A DNA stretch of 64,000 bases, taken from contig NZ_CP031728.1 of assembly GCF_008806975.1 (NCBI RefSeq), positions 3,121,501-3,185,500 on the forward strand, given 5' to 3'. The translations under genes were made by a program, and so were the position numbers. The notes beneath the pieces are model-generated. The model was not told the origin of the DNA. It ran no database searches and saw only the letters and a list, made by a program, of their open reading frames with translations. Below are positions 1 to 10,487 of this stretch, in pieces (positions within the stretch are counted from its first letter, which is position 1; each line of letters begins with the position of its first letter). The DNA is from Cellvibrio sp. KY-GH-1. Lineage in GTDB: Bacteria; Pseudomonadota; Gammaproteobacteria; Pseudomonadales; Cellvibrionaceae.

Positions 1-986
1 CGCAAACGACCATCCAAAACTTTCTTATCAACGCCCATTAATTCTTTAAATTGATCCGGGGTCATGTCAGCGGGAGCTTTAGTGGGTAAATTGGCGCGCT
101 CCAACAAATGGATAATACGCGCGAGATCTTGTTCACTAATTGCGCCTCGGCGCCAAGAGAAATCCGCCGCCATAACCATGCCCGCTGCAACCGCTTCACC
201 ATGCAACCAATTACCGTAGCCTTGAGCTGTTTCTATCGCGTGCCCAAACGTGTGCCCTAAATTTAATATCGCGCGCAGACCACCTTCACGTTCATCCTGA
301 GCAACCACATCGGCTTTGTTTTCACAGGAACGCTTTACCGCATAGGCGAGCGCTTCTTTATCGCCGGCCATGAGAGAAGCGATATTATTTTCCAGCCAAA
401 CGAAAAATTCGAAGTCTGAAATCAACCCATACTTGATAACTTCCGCAATACCCGCAGACAATTCACGTGCGGGCAAAGTCGATAGCAAGGAGGTGTCAGC
501 CAATACACATTGGGGCTGATAGAAAGCACCAATCATATTTTTTCCGAGTGGATGATTGACCCCGGTTTTACCACCAACCGACGAATCCACCATCGACAAG
601 AGGGTCGTAGGAATCTGAATAAAATCCACTCCTCGTTGATAGCAGGCAGCAGCGAAACCGGTCATATCACCAACCACCCCGCCACCCAACGCTATTAGCG
701 TTGTTGTACGGTTGTGACGAGCGCCGAGCAACTTATCGAAAATGGTTGCCCAAACCTCCAGAGTTTTATAGCTCTCACCATCCGGTAGAATGACGGAATC
801 AATCTGATACCCCTTTAATCCACCAACCAATGAATTCAAATATAAAGGTGCAACAGTTTCATTGGTGACAATACAAACTTGCTTACCACTAATATGGCGA
901 CGGATTAGTTCAGCGTTAGCTAAAAGCTGCTCACCGATATAAATAGGATAACTACGATCATCCAAATTAACGGTTAGAACCTGCAT
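1..986 (-). CDS. aroB: 3-dehydroquinate synthase, 3' end cut by window edge
   Basis: Second step of the shikimate pathway (DAHP to 3-dehydroquinate), cytoplasmic, NAD- and metal-dependent. I read the frame backwards from an ATG at 986 ([18 protein letters not shown]) and it stays open to base 1, giving about 328 residues of a family that usually has about 360, so only the C-terminus is missing. Clear family motifs are [30 protein letters not shown] and [11 protein letters not shown] with its metal-binding histidines. It follows aroK in the same direction, the standard aroK-aroB pairing downstream of pilQ. Very confident. Confidence 0.97.
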   Translation of the reverse strand, partial: MQVLTVNLDDRSYPIYIGEQLLANAELIRRHISGKQVCIVTNETVAPLYLNSLVGGLKGYQIDSVILPDGESYKTLEVWATIFDKLLGARHNRTTTLIALGGGVVGDMTGFAAACYQRGVDFIQIPTTLLSMVDSSVGGKTGVNHPLGKNMIGAFYQPQCVLADTSLLSTLPARELSAGIAEVIKYGLISDFEFFVWLENNIASLMAGDKEALAYAVKRSCENKADVVAQDEREGGLRAILNLGHTFGHAIETAQGYGNWLHGEAVAAGMVMAADFSWRRGAISEQDLARIIHLLERANLPTKAPADMTPDQFKELMGVDKKVLDGRL

Positions 987-1094
987 GTTGGAAAACCTTT
1001 AGGAACAAAAACAGCAGGCACTTTACCATAAAGAGCCCGCGGGATTCAGAAAACGGAAGTCAAATCAGCAAGATGGTAGAGACACTTGGCCTTA

Positions 1095-1610
1095 TCAAGC
1101 ATTCAAAACAAGATTAGCTATATCCTGGGCAACTGCTTTAGGAGAGCGGCGATCGGTATTTACAATAAAATCCGCCGCCGATTGATAAAGAGGATCTCGC
1201 AAAGTGAGCAAATCTATTATTTTTTGACGAGGATTTTCTACCTGCAATAGAGGTCGCTTTTTATCCCTGGCAGTACGCTCAACTAACTGATCGATTGATG
1301 CAGTCAGATAACACACGTATCCCGCGGACTTCATTAGCTCACGATTTTGCTCACGTAACACTATACCGCCACCAGTTGCTACGACTGTACCCTGCTCACA
1401 GGCCAACTCTTTTAAAACAGCGGTTTCACGCTCACGGAAACCCTCTTCACCTTCCATGTCAAAAATCCAGGGAATATCGGCACCGGTACGCTCTTCAATC
1501 ACTCGATCACTGTCCCGAAAGTTATAGTTCAACTCACCAGCAAGTAATCGCCCTATGGTGGACTTGCCGGCCCCCATGGGGCCGACCAGAAAAATAACAG
1601 ACTTACGCAT
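1095..1610 (-). CDS. aroK: Shikimate kinase
   Basis: Phosphorylates shikimate with ATP in the chorismate pathway. The 171-residue protein has the Walker A loop GPMGAGKST near residue 10, the DSD shikimate-binding aspartate pair near residue 34 and the ATGGGIVLR loop near residue 78; the length fits the family. The ATG lies on the last bases of pilQ (shared base 1610), so aroK is translated as part of the pil operon message, as in many gammaproteobacteria. Very confident. Confidence 0.97.
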   Translation of the reverse strand: MRKSVIFLVGPMGAGKSTIGRLLAGELNYNFRDSDRVIEERTGADIPWIFDMEGEEGFRERETAVLKELACEQGTVVATGGGIVLREQNRELMKSAGYVCYLTASIDQLVERTARDKKRPLLQVENPRQKIIDLLTLRDPLYQSAADFIVNTDRRSPKAVAQDIANLVLNA

Positions 1611-3757
1611 TAGTTTGACAGGTTTTCCGACATCAACTTGGGAGTAACGAATATCAACAGCTCGGTCTTGAATTGATTATCAAGAGTTTTCTTGAACAAT
1701 CTACCCAAGTAGGGAATATCACCTAATACAGGCACTTTGTTTTCAGTTTTGGTCCCTTCGACAGAGAACACACCACCTAGAACAACTGTCTGCCCGTTGT
1801 TAACGAGAACCTTAGTCTGTAAGCGAGTAATGTCCAAAGTCGGCCTACCTGAAACCTCTACGTTCGCCACAGAATCTTTCCAAACATTGAGATCCATAAT
1901 GATCCTGTTGTCTGGCGTTATCTGGGGGGTCACCTCCAGTTTTAATACCGCTTCCCTGAACCCTGTTGTGGTACCACCACTCGGCGCAGTCTCCGAGAAC
2001 CCGATTTCTTTACCAGATTTAATGATCGCAAGTTGCTTATCACTGGTAATAACTTTAGGTTGCGACACGATTTCTGCGTAGCCAGAATTCTCCAGCGCAC
2101 TCAGCTCCAAATCTAAATATGTACTATCAGTTAATACACCAATTGCTGCTGATGCATAGGGGCTAGCTACCGCCAAATCTACAACGTTATTTTCAGTGAT
2201 ATTTAATGTTTTTTCATCATCAGGCCCTTGAGTAAACCAACCTGAAGGATGTGTTCCATCTTCATCGTCCAAACCATCCTGAGAGCCAGCAAAATCAATT
2301 ACACGACTCCGGTTTGCATTATAGCCAGCCCCACCCCAGCGAATCCCCAATTCACGCTGGAAATCTGTATTGGCTATCACAATACGAGCCTCAATCATGA
2401 CTTGACGAATGGGAATATCAATTTGCTCGACCAAGCGCTTAAAGGACTCAATACGCTCTGCTGTATCAGTGATAATAATCGAATTGGTGCGCTCATCAAC
2501 GACACCTTGACCACGCTCAGAAAGAACGCTTCCTGTAGCGCGGTTTCCACCTTGGCCGCCACCAGACCCACCAGTCTTACCACCAGACTGCCCTCTAAAC
2601 AACTCAAACATTTCTTTCGCATTTGCGTAGCGAACACGGATATATTCGGTCCGGAGCGGAGCCAACTCTTCCAACTGCTTCTTGGTAGTAATTTCCTGGC
2701 GCTCGCGCTCGGCGATTTCGGCGGCTGGCGCGACCATCAAAACATTACCGACCTGACGCTTATCCAACCCCTTATTTTTTAGAACCATTTCGAGCGCCTG
2801 ATCCCAAGGCACATTTTGCAAACGCAAAGTAATACGACCCTGCACCGTATCACTGGCGACCAGATTTAATTCAGTGAAATCTGCAATGATCTGCAGTACC
2901 GCCCGGACCTCAATATCCTGAAAATCCAAAGAAAGTTTTTCCCCGGTGTACTCAAAGTCTTTCTTCTTTTCTTGCTTTTCCTGTGCACTCAACGGCTTGA
3001 TACTAACTACATACTCATTATCCGTTTGATACGCCAAATAATCGAAGTCACCACCAGCACTGATATTCAACACTGCGCTCTCACCCTCTTGCGACGCAGC
3101 TACGAGAGAGACTGGCGTAGCAAAATCCACCACATCCAAGCGGCGGCGCAACTCTGGAGGTAACCAAGCATCTTTAAATGACAATTTAACTCCAGCACCA
3201 GTGCCAACCATATCGGCGCTTACTTTAGGATTTGACAAGGTAACGATCACGCGGCCTTCGCCCGCAGTCCCGCGTCTGAAATCAATATTGGTCACTCGTG
3301 TTTGATTACCCAAAGCATCCTTACGATCAGCCAACGCAGTATTTGGAACCTCGACAGAAGGCCGTTGGACCTGCGCCCTTTCAACCCCATTAACTGCACC
3401 AACTTCTACAATAAAACTATTACCATCATGACGCGTTGTATAAGTTGCTAAATCGTTCAAATTTAGAATGAGACGTGTGCGCCCTTCACTGGTCAGCACC
3501 ATAGCACTTTGACCATTGTCCACTGCCAACGGAAAGCGCCGCTCCTTTAATCCGCTTACTACATCAGGAAAATCGAAAACAATTCGCGCTGGCTTCTCTA
3601 TCGTGTAGCCCTTAGGCTCTGGAGGAGCAGAGTCAAATGCCATACGCACTTCAAAACGCTCCCCAGGCAACTGAGAAAAATCGATAGACTTAAGAGTGTT
3701 AGCCCACAAAACAGGCGAAGCAACAACCCCGATCAACGCCAATAAAAATTTACGCAT
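1610..3757 (-). CDS. pilQ: Type IV pilus outer-membrane secretin PilQ
   Basis: Forms the outer-membrane channel through which the type IV pilus passes. I start it at the ATG at 3757 rather than the longer 3787 because GGGG lies six bases before it and the protein then opens with a signal peptide (MRKFLLALIGVVASPVLWA). In order: two AMIN peptidoglycan-binding domains in the first 270 residues, an STN/N-domain beginning LSLDFQDIEVRAVLQ, a glycine-rich insert (GGKTGGSGGGQGG) inside the secretin N domain, then the secretin core with VVLGGVF and VPVLGDIPYLGRLF. Last pil gene of the operon, overlapping aroK by one base. Confidence 0.97.
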   Translation of the reverse strand: MRKFLLALIGVVASPVLWANTLKSIDFSQLPGERFEVRMAFDSAPPEPKGYTIEKPARIVFDFPDVVSGLKERRFPLAVDNGQSAMVLTSEGRTRLILNLNDLATYTTRHDGNSFIVEVGAVNGVERAQVQRPSVEVPNTALADRKDALGNQTRVTNIDFRRGTAGEGRVIVTLSNPKVSADMVGTGAGVKLSFKDAWLPPELRRRLDVVDFATPVSLVAASQEGESAVLNISAGGDFDYLAYQTDNEYVVSIKPLSAQEKQEKKKDFEYTGEKLSLDFQDIEVRAVLQIIADFTELNLVASDTVQGRITLRLQNVPWDQALEMVLKNKGLDKRQVGNVLMVAPAAEIAERERQEITTKKQLEELAPLRTEYIRVRYANAKEMFELFRGQSGGKTGGSGGGQGGNRATGSVLSERGQGVVDERTNSIIITDTAERIESFKRLVEQIDIPIRQVMIEARIVIANTDFQRELGIRWGGAGYNANRSRVIDFAGSQDGLDDEDGTHPSGWFTQGPDDEKTLNITENNVVDLAVASPYASAAIGVLTDSTYLDLELSALENSGYAEIVSQPKVITSDKQLAIIKSGKEIGFSETAPSGGTTTGFREAVLKLEVTPQITPDNRIIMDLNVWKDSVANVEVSGRPTLDITRLQTKVLVNNGQTVVLGGVFSVEGTKTENKVPVLGDIPYLGRLFKKTLDNQFKTELLIFVTPKLMSENLSN

Positions 3758-3793
3758 ATTCAACCCCGGAGTGAATAGAGCACACATGACCGC

Positions 3794-4318
3794 TTATTCC
3801 TTCTCTTCTAATTTAATAATTCTGGGACGTTCAACCCAACCGTTAGAGCCATCAGCGACTATTTCCATTACCTCGATTTGTGATGGAGCCGTTGAAATAA
3901 CCTTCCCATGATTCATTCCCAAATAGTTTCCTATCGTTGCAGGCACGACACTGTTTTCACCGTTATCAATCAATGCCCAAAGCTGACCACCCTTAGTGAT
4001 AGTGCCGACCATTTTTAATGACGTGATATTAAATCCCTCGAGGAATTCTTTTTCTCGAGTCAAATCAGGCGCAACTGCCCGCCCGCCCTTCGCAGCAGAC
4101 TCATCGACAGGAATGGGCTTTTCGAATGGACTGCGCAACGTCATTGCGCTGTAAGCAAACGGCTGATAAGGACTAAAGGTTGGAAGCGGCTCAATTTGGC
4201 CTTTTGGGCGGCGTTTAGTCTCTTCCATAAAGTCTATCAAGTCCTGCTGCTGCGATTGGCCACAACCTGCTAACCCGAGCACACAAAACAAATAAAAAAC
4301 TAAGAGCGACCATTTCAT
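3794..4318 (-). CDS. pilP: Type IV pilus inner-membrane lipoprotein PilP
   Basis: PilP links the inner-membrane PilN/PilO pair to the PilQ secretin. The 174-residue product has a lipoprotein signal with lipobox LAGC at about residues 16-19, a proline-rich flexible stretch and the C-terminal HR-type beta domain (TSLKMVGTI, WALIDN, VPATIGNYLG, RPRIIKLEEKE). Its ATG overlaps the pilO stop by four bases, implying translational coupling. Very confident. Confidence 0.96.
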   Translation of the reverse strand: MKWSLLVFYLFCVLGLAGCGQSQQQDLIDFMEETKRRPKGQIEPLPTFSPYQPFAYSAMTLRSPFEKPIPVDESAAKGGRAVAPDLTREKEFLEGFNITSLKMVGTITKGGQLWALIDNGENSVVPATIGNYLGMNHGKVISTAPSQIEVMEIVADGSNGWVERPRIIKLEEKE

Positions 4319-4935
4319 TTAGTGGCAGCCTCCTGAGGTTTGTAGCGGTATGTTTTGGCTGAGATTTTCATGTTTAACGTACGGCTCTCTCTAGACGCGG
4401 TAATCGTAAAATCATGCAATGTAACAATACGCGGCATTCCCGCAACGCCACTCACAAAGCCACCCATATCGTGGTAACCACCATCCACAGAAATGCTAAT
4501 AGGAACCTCAATATAGTATTCAGCAACAACGTCTGGCTGGAAATTAATATTGACGTTAGTCAAGCCACTTTCATTTCCACGAGTACCTATATCCTCTAGG
4601 AGACCGGGAACTTCGGTTTTTGCAGGCAAACGTGACAACAAAGACTCAAAAGTTACTTTCATTTCTTCCATTTGTGACTTGTATGCTTCCAGGTTCGCTG
4701 CCTCAAAACTACGTTTTTCAAAAGTAGTTCGGAGTGACTGCTCTTGGGCAACCACTGATTCCAACTCCAAATTAAGATCGCTAATTTTCATGTAGTAAAC
4801 GACAACAAAAATTAGCACCACCAAAAGCAAACAAACAAACACCTTAGCTGGCCAAGGCCAAATACCGACCTTGTCAAAATCAATATTATTTACGTCAAAA
4901 TCTTTTAATTGCTCGAGAGACTCTTGAAATGACAT
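4315..4935 (-). CDS. pilO: Type IV pilus alignment-complex protein PilO
   Basis: Bitopic inner-membrane protein that dimerises with PilN in the pilus alignment complex. 206 residues: short cytoplasmic tail (MSFQESLEQLKDFDVNNIDF), one membrane helix at about residues 29-49 (VFVCLLLVVLIFVVVYYM), a coiled-coil segment, then a ferredoxin-like periplasmic domain. Start abuts the pilN stop (shared base 4935). Typical length and position. Confidence 0.95.
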   Translation of the reverse strand: MSFQESLEQLKDFDVNNIDFDKVGIWPWPAKVFVCLLLVVLIFVVVYYMKISDLNLELESVVAQEQSLRTTFEKRSFEAANLEAYKSQMEEMKVTFESLLSRLPAKTEVPGLLEDIGTRGNESGLTNVNINFQPDVVAEYYIEVPISISVDGGYHDMGGFVSGVAGMPRIVTLHDFTITASRESRTLNMKISAKTYRYKPQEAATK

Positions 4936-5521
4936 TATTTCTTTCCTCCTGCTTTCTTAGGAGCTTCAGCAGCAGGATCAACAGGAGCCGAGCTTTCTAC
5001 AGTCATTTTGAAAGTGCTCGCATCCTCCCCTTCGCCGGGCGCAGCTTGTACGGAAGATAGATTTGGCGAAGCATACCAATCCGACGATTCGAGATTACGC
5101 ATAAAGCTAGCTACACGATTATAGGACTCGGCGGTACCTTCAATTGTTACCAAATTTCCTTTCCGGACGACGGATCTCACCCAAACACCATCAGGGATAG
5201 ACCGTGCAAGCTCATCAAAATAGCGAACGATCACCGGCCTTGTTCCTTCTAGATCAGTAATCACCTTGATGCGAGCCAATAAATCGTCGCGCACCTTTTT
5301 AATTTCGCTAATTTCTTTGACCTGTGCATCCAGCTTGGCAATTTCTTGCGTAAGCATTTGATTGCGCGCATTTTGGTTTTCAATCGCTGTTTGTACACTG
5401 GAAACCCACAGATACGCGCCAAACGCAGCAATCAAACCGACGCCAAAGAACACCCCTAAAAACTCGCGCTTCTTTTCTTCCCGATAGGCCTGGCGCCAAG
5501 GCAATAAGTTAATTTTGGCCA

Positions 5522-5522
<1 letters not shown>
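4935..5522 (-). CDS. pilN: Type IV pilus alignment-complex protein PilN
   Basis: Partner of PilO; its cytoplasmic tail binds PilM. The N-terminus contains the PilM-binding signature INLLPWR (residues 4-10), followed by one membrane helix (residues 24-44), a coiled coil and a periplasmic ferredoxin-like domain. The C-terminus has an alanine/proline/lysine-rich tail (PAAEAPKKAGGKK). Overlaps pilM and pilO by one base each. Confidence 0.96.
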
Positions 5523-6610
<1,088 letters not shown>

Positions 6611-6625
6611 TTAGACGTTGTTTAT

Positions 6626-6653
6626 GTTATAGCACTTTAACTTAAGCCTGCAA
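6626..6653 (-). promoter_or_regulatory. Predicted sigma-70 promoter of the pilM operon
   Basis: Read on the minus strand, TTGCAG (6653-6648) and TATAAC (6631-6626) are separated by 16 bases and lie about 37 bases before the pilM start. Both hexamers match four or five of six consensus bases. Prediction only. Confidence 0.5.
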
Positions 6654-6665
6654 CAAACCGATGAA

Positions 6666-6694
6666 TATGTAAACAGGCAAAAAGCCCGTATAAT
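6666..6694 (+). promoter_or_regulatory. Predicted promoter of ponA
   Basis: A perfect TATAAT lies at 6689-6694, 50 bases before the ponA ATG. The region 17 bases upstream (TATGTA, 6666-6671) is a poor -35, so the element may depend on the -10 alone or on an activator. It is back to back with the pilM promoter. Confidence 0.45.
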
Positions 6695-6743
6695 GCGCGC
6701 CTCTTCCTGCGAATTCGCTAACCCATTAATTCACATAGAAAAA

Positions 6744-9155
6744 ATGTTCAGTAAAAAATCCTTGTTCGGCATTATTTTTTGGCTGTTACTGGCTGGTACC
6801 AGTGTTACCCTGGTGACGTTTGCAGGTCTCTACTTATACCTGAGCCCCAAACTACCTTCGGTTGAATCCTTGCGGGAGGTTAAATTACAGACCCCGTTAC
6901 GGGTTTATTCAAGCGACGGGAAACTAATTGGTGAATTTGGCGAACAACGTCGCACTCCGCTCACCTATAACCAGATACCGCCCCTTTATATAAAAGCCCT
7001 CCTCTCCGCCGAAGATGCAGAGTTCTTTGAGCATCATGGGGTTTCTCTAAAAGGCATGTTGCGCGCCGCATCACAAATTCTAAAGTCCGGCGCCATCCAA
7101 TCAGGCGGAAGTACTATTACTCAACAGTTGGCGCGTGATTTCTTTCTCACTCGCAAACAAATCTTCTCACGCAAGTTTAACGAAATCCTCTTATCCATTG
7201 AAATTGAACGAAAATTTACCAAGGAAGAAATCCTTGAATTGTTCAACAACAAAATGTTCTTTGGCAACCGCGCCTACGGTTTACAAGCAGCCGCCCAAAT
7301 CTATTATGGTAAGGACATAGACCAGCTAAGTGTCGCCCAATACGCCATGATTGTGGGTGTACTTAAAGCGCCTTCCGCCTATAACCCCCTCGCCAACTTA
7401 AAACGCGCCATGATTCGCCGTAACTGGATTATTGGGCGTATGTATGAGCTCAAGCACATTGACCAAGTCACTTATGAAGCTGCAATAAATGAACCCAACA
7501 CCGCCAGCTACCATGGCACCACTCTGGATGTTCAGGCTCCTTATATTGCTGAAATGGCACGCCAGGAAGTACTTGATCGCTTTGGCGATAAAGCTTACGT
7601 GCAGGGCTACAAGGTATACACCACCGTGGATAGCGCCATGCAAGCAACCGCCCAGGCCGCCGTTGTTAAAGGTTTGCTTGGTTACGATCAGCGCCATGGC
7701 TATCGCGGACCCGAGCGGCACCTAAAACCCTCGCAAGAATCTGATTTGGCTGACTGGCAGGAAGAGCTGCAAGGCATTCCAGTCTTGGGCGGACTTGAGC
7801 CGGCCGCAGTGGTTGATCTGGGGGATAAATCACTCAAAGTGCTAATGAGTAATGGCGACCTCGTCGATCTAGGCTGGGAGCAAGGGCTTGCGAATGTGCG
7901 CCCCTATATCACGGAGGATAGTCGCGGCGCCGCTTACGCTAATGTGCGCGACTTTCTAAAAGCGGGCGATGTAGTCCGAATTGTCAAAGACAACGACGAC
8001 CAATGGAATTTCAGCCAGGTCCCTGCCATCCAGTCGGCACTGGTTTCACTCGACCCAAGCGATGGCGCCATTCGCTCTTTGATTGGCGGTTTTGACTTCA
8101 ATCAAAGTCACTACAACCGCGCCACCCAGGGAGCACGCCAACCCGGTTCCAGCTTCAAGCCATTGTTATACACAGCGGCATTGGAGAATGGCTTTACCCC
8201 GGCGTCAATTATTAACGACGCTCCGATTGTGATTGAAAATACCAGCACCGGTATTGCCTGGCGCCCCGAGAATGATGACGGCAAATTTGTCGGCCCTATG
8301 CGGATGCGCCAGGCGCTTTATCGCTCACGCAACCTTGTATCCATTCGACTATTGCGCAGTATTGGTATGCAAACAGCGTTGGATAGCCTGGCGCGGTTCG
8401 GCTTCAATCCCAAAGAATTCCCGCGCGACCTTACCCTCGCACTGGGTTCTCACGCGCTCACCCCCATGCAAATGGCCACTGCCTATGCCAGCTTTGCCAA
8501 TGGCGGATTCAAGATTGATCCCTATCTGGTCACACGCATAGAGGAAGACAACGGCAAGGTCGTCTATGAAGCCAAGCCGAAAAAGGTATGTAAAGAGTGT
8601 GAGCGCAATGAGCCTCAATATGCTGAGGACGGCTCATTGATAAGTACATCACCTATGGATACCAGTCAGCGGGCACCACGAATAATCGATGCCCGCATCG
8701 CCTATCTGATTGACTCCATGCTCAAAGACGTTGTTGATAAAGGTACCGGTCGACTTGCCAAACAACTGGGGCGCAAAGATATTGCCGGCAAAACTGGCAC
8801 CACCAATGGCCCCCGCGATACCTGGTTCTCTGGCTACAACCCCAATATTGTCGCCAGTGTATGGGTTGGTTTTGATGCCAACACCCTGCTGGGCAGGAAA
8901 GAGTTCGGCAATTCCGCTCCCTTACCAATCTGGATCGACTTTATGCGCACTGCACTTGAAGGGGTACCCGATCAACTGCCAAGACAACCCGAAGGCATAG
9001 TCACCGTGCGCATCAACCCGGATACCGGTAAGCCCGCCATGCCAGGTGACCCGGATGCTATTTTTGAGGTGTTTTTAGGGGAAGATACCAGCCGCACGTC
9101 GGCTGCTGGCCATGAAAACACTGAGCAGGAAACCCTGCCGGATGAGATTTTCTAG
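6744..9155 (+). CDS. ponA: Penicillin-binding protein 1A (bifunctional peptidoglycan synthase)
   Basis: Class A PBP: a glycosyltransferase that polymerises lipid II and a transpeptidase that cross-links. I start at 6744 (MFSKKSLFGIIFWLLL) so that the membrane anchor is N-terminal; a start at 6693 would add 17 residues lying on the -10 box. The glycosyltransferase has EDAEFFEHHGV and GGSTITQQLARD; the transpeptidase has the SxxK nucleophile motif in QPGSSFKPLLY, SRN and KTGTTNGPRDTWF. An OB-like insert sits between them. About 803 residues, normal for PBP1A. Confidence 0.97.
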   Translation: MFSKKSLFGIIFWLLLAGTSVTLVTFAGLYLYLSPKLPSVESLREVKLQTPLRVYSSDGKLIGEFGEQRRTPLTYNQIPPLYIKALLSAEDAEFFEHHGVSLKGMLRAASQILKSGAIQSGGSTITQQLARDFFLTRKQIFSRKFNEILLSIEIERKFTKEEILELFNNKMFFGNRAYGLQAAAQIYYGKDIDQLSVAQYAMIVGVLKAPSAYNPLANLKRAMIRRNWIIGRMYELKHIDQVTYEAAINEPNTASYHGTTLDVQAPYIAEMARQEVLDRFGDKAYVQGYKVYTTVDSAMQATAQAAVVKGLLGYDQRHGYRGPERHLKPSQESDLADWQEELQGIPVLGGLEPAAVVDLGDKSLKVLMSNGDLVDLGWEQGLANVRPYITEDSRGAAYANVRDFLKAGDVVRIVKDNDDQWNFSQVPAIQSALVSLDPSDGAIRSLIGGFDFNQSHYNRATQGARQPGSSFKPLLYTAALENGFTPASIINDAPIVIENTSTGIAWRPENDDGKFVGPMRMRQALYRSRNLVSIRLLRSIGMQTALDSLARFGFNPKEFPRDLTLALGSHALTPMQMATAYASFANGGFKIDPYLVTRIEEDNGKVVYEAKPKKVCKECERNEPQYAEDGSLISTSPMDTSQRAPRIIDARIAYLIDSMLKDVVDKGTGRLAKQLGRKDIAGKTGTTNGPRDTWFSGYNPNIVASVWVGFDANTLLGRKEFGNSAPLPIWIDFMRTALEGVPDQLPRQPEGIVTVRINPDTGKPAMPGDPDAIFEVFLGEDTSRTSAAGHENTEQETLPDEIF

Positions 9156-9159
9156 CTGT

Positions 9160-9948
9160 TTAATTAATAACCTTCAGGGATGAAGGTGTTCGCACCCCCA
9201 TGACCAGCGGTTTAAAGCGGCGTATGCCGCTCTGAGGATTACCCGCGCCTTTACGCGCGGTAATCCATCCGCGCACCTCCAAACTTTTTCCCACTAAAGA
9301 TTGCCAATCGCTTCGCCCAAATGCGAGCAAGTCAGACTTTTTAATCTGCACCACCAACTCACCATCGAATTCAATCCATACCGATGAATTCACATCTACC
9401 CGGACAACCTTGCCACGTACCATGCGGAACCCAGTATCCGTCAAGGTTAAGGATGTAGATGAAAAACTACTCCAGTAGGCATTGCGCCAGACTCCGGTTG
9501 GTTTTTTGCGCACACGAGCCTCTACCGACGACAAACAAGACTCTTGCGCCCGATTGGGCGGCACACTGATTTGCATTGCCATGCCCGCACGGATTTGCTC
9601 AACTGCCAAGCTTCGGCCGGATTTATCGTATACATGAGCCAACCAGCGCCCGTAGTGATCACGCTTTTCCGCATCAAACCCCAGGAGAACCTCACCGCCA
9701 GCATGGGCCACAAATTGTTGCGCACTCGCCAATGATTCTTTCCCCAGTGGCTGACCGCGTTTTTGGCCGACCGTAATTTCTGGTGCGTTGATACCCAGTA
9801 CTCGCACTGAACGGCCATCGCTCAATTTCAAGGTATCGCCATCCTGCACCTTAGCCACAATAACGGCTGCAGTTTCGGGGTGACCGCACTCCGCCAACAC
9901 CGATACAGAAGACAACAGACATAAAAAAACGCCGGTGAGTAACCTCAC
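9160..9948 (-). CDS. Secreted thermonuclease-family (SNase-like) nuclease
   Basis: Staphylococcal-nuclease fold protein with conserved core: VQDGDTLKL, VRVLGINAPEI, GKESLASAQQF, RDHYGRWLAHVY, which carries Asp/Glu and Arg positions of the SNase active site. A further C-terminal OB-like segment (GKVVRVDVNSSVWIEFDGELVVQI) follows. The start is uncertain: a GTG at 9948 gives signal peptide VRLLTGVFLCLLSSVSVLA, GTG at 9972 or 9987 gives a longer n-region, and an ATG at 10071 would overlap rpmE. In every case the signal peptide codons coincide with the rpmE terminator hairpin. Probably an exported nuclease of the TNase family. Confidence 0.85.
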   Translation of the reverse strand: MRLLTGVFLCLLSSVSVLAECGHPETAAVIVAKVQDGDTLKLSDGRSVRVLGINAPEITVGQKRGQPLGKESLASAQQFVAHAGGEVLLGFDAEKRDHYGRWLAHVYDKSGRSLAVEQIRAGMAMQISVPPNRAQESCLSSVEARVRKKPTGVWRNAYWSSFSSTSLTLTDTGFRMVRGKVVRVDVNSSVWIEFDGELVVQIKKSDLLAFGRSDWQSLVGKSLEVRGWITARKGAGNPQSGIRRFKPLVMGVRTPSSLKVIN

Positions 9949-9958
9949 CGGCGTTTTT
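9923..9958 (-). terminator. Rho-independent terminator of rpmE
   Basis: Twelve-base-pair stem (9928-9939 with 9944-9955, core ACGCCGGTGAG) with a four-base loop; on the minus strand it is followed by seven Ts. It lies 43 bases after the rpmE stop. On the plus strand five Ts follow, so it may work both ways. It overlaps the 5' coding part of the nuclease gene. Confidence 0.85.
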
Positions 9959-10000
9959 AGGGATTGTTGCACCAGCTTAAGCTGCACGGTACACCAATTA

Positions 10001-10222
10001 TTATTTCTTGGCGCCACCGATACGGCTGCCGAAACGCTTGGTGAAGCGATCGATACGGCCACCGGTATCAACGATTTTTTGCTTGCCAGTGTAGAAAGGG
10101 TGGCATTGGCCGCACACGTCTACGTGGAAGTCTTTACCCAGAGTTGAGCGGGTTTTGAAGTTGTTGCCACAGCTGCAGTTAACAGCTACTTCAACGTAAT
10201 TTGGATGAATGTCTGCTTTCAT
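10001..10222 (-). CDS. rpmE: 50S ribosomal protein L31 (zinc-binding form)
   Basis: Seventy-three-residue L31, starting [12 protein letters not shown] at 10222. Four cysteines (C16, C18, C37, C40; CSC and CGQC) mark the zinc-dependent form, as opposed to the zinc-free paralogue made under zinc starvation. Ends with a strong terminator. Very confident. Confidence 0.97.
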   Translation of the reverse strand: MKADIHPNYVEVAVNCSCGNNFKTRSTLGKDFHVDVCGQCHPFYTGKQKIVDTGGRIDRFTKRFGSRIGGAKK

Positions 10223-10487
10223 GATGAATGCCTTCGTAAGCTGTGCCGCCACCAGGTCTGTTGCCTGGCACCGCACATAGGTTAAAAAAAACGGCTGTTT
10301 TTGAAGAGCGGCGATACTATCAGAAAAAAACGCCAACGCAACCGAAAACCCGGGTTTTGCCTAAAATATCACCATCTAATCCCCCGTATCGCAATCAGCT
10401 GCACGCAACCACTTTTTCTGCCGCATATAAACCAGCGAATATGGGTTATCCTTCCGGCCACGCAATAGTTAACCGTCTTATTTACCG

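Noticed and set aside
2249..2782. 177-residue open frame on the plus strand inside pilQ
   Set aside because: Lies opposite a clear secretin gene; no ribosome site, no domain, and composition reflects the antisense frame.
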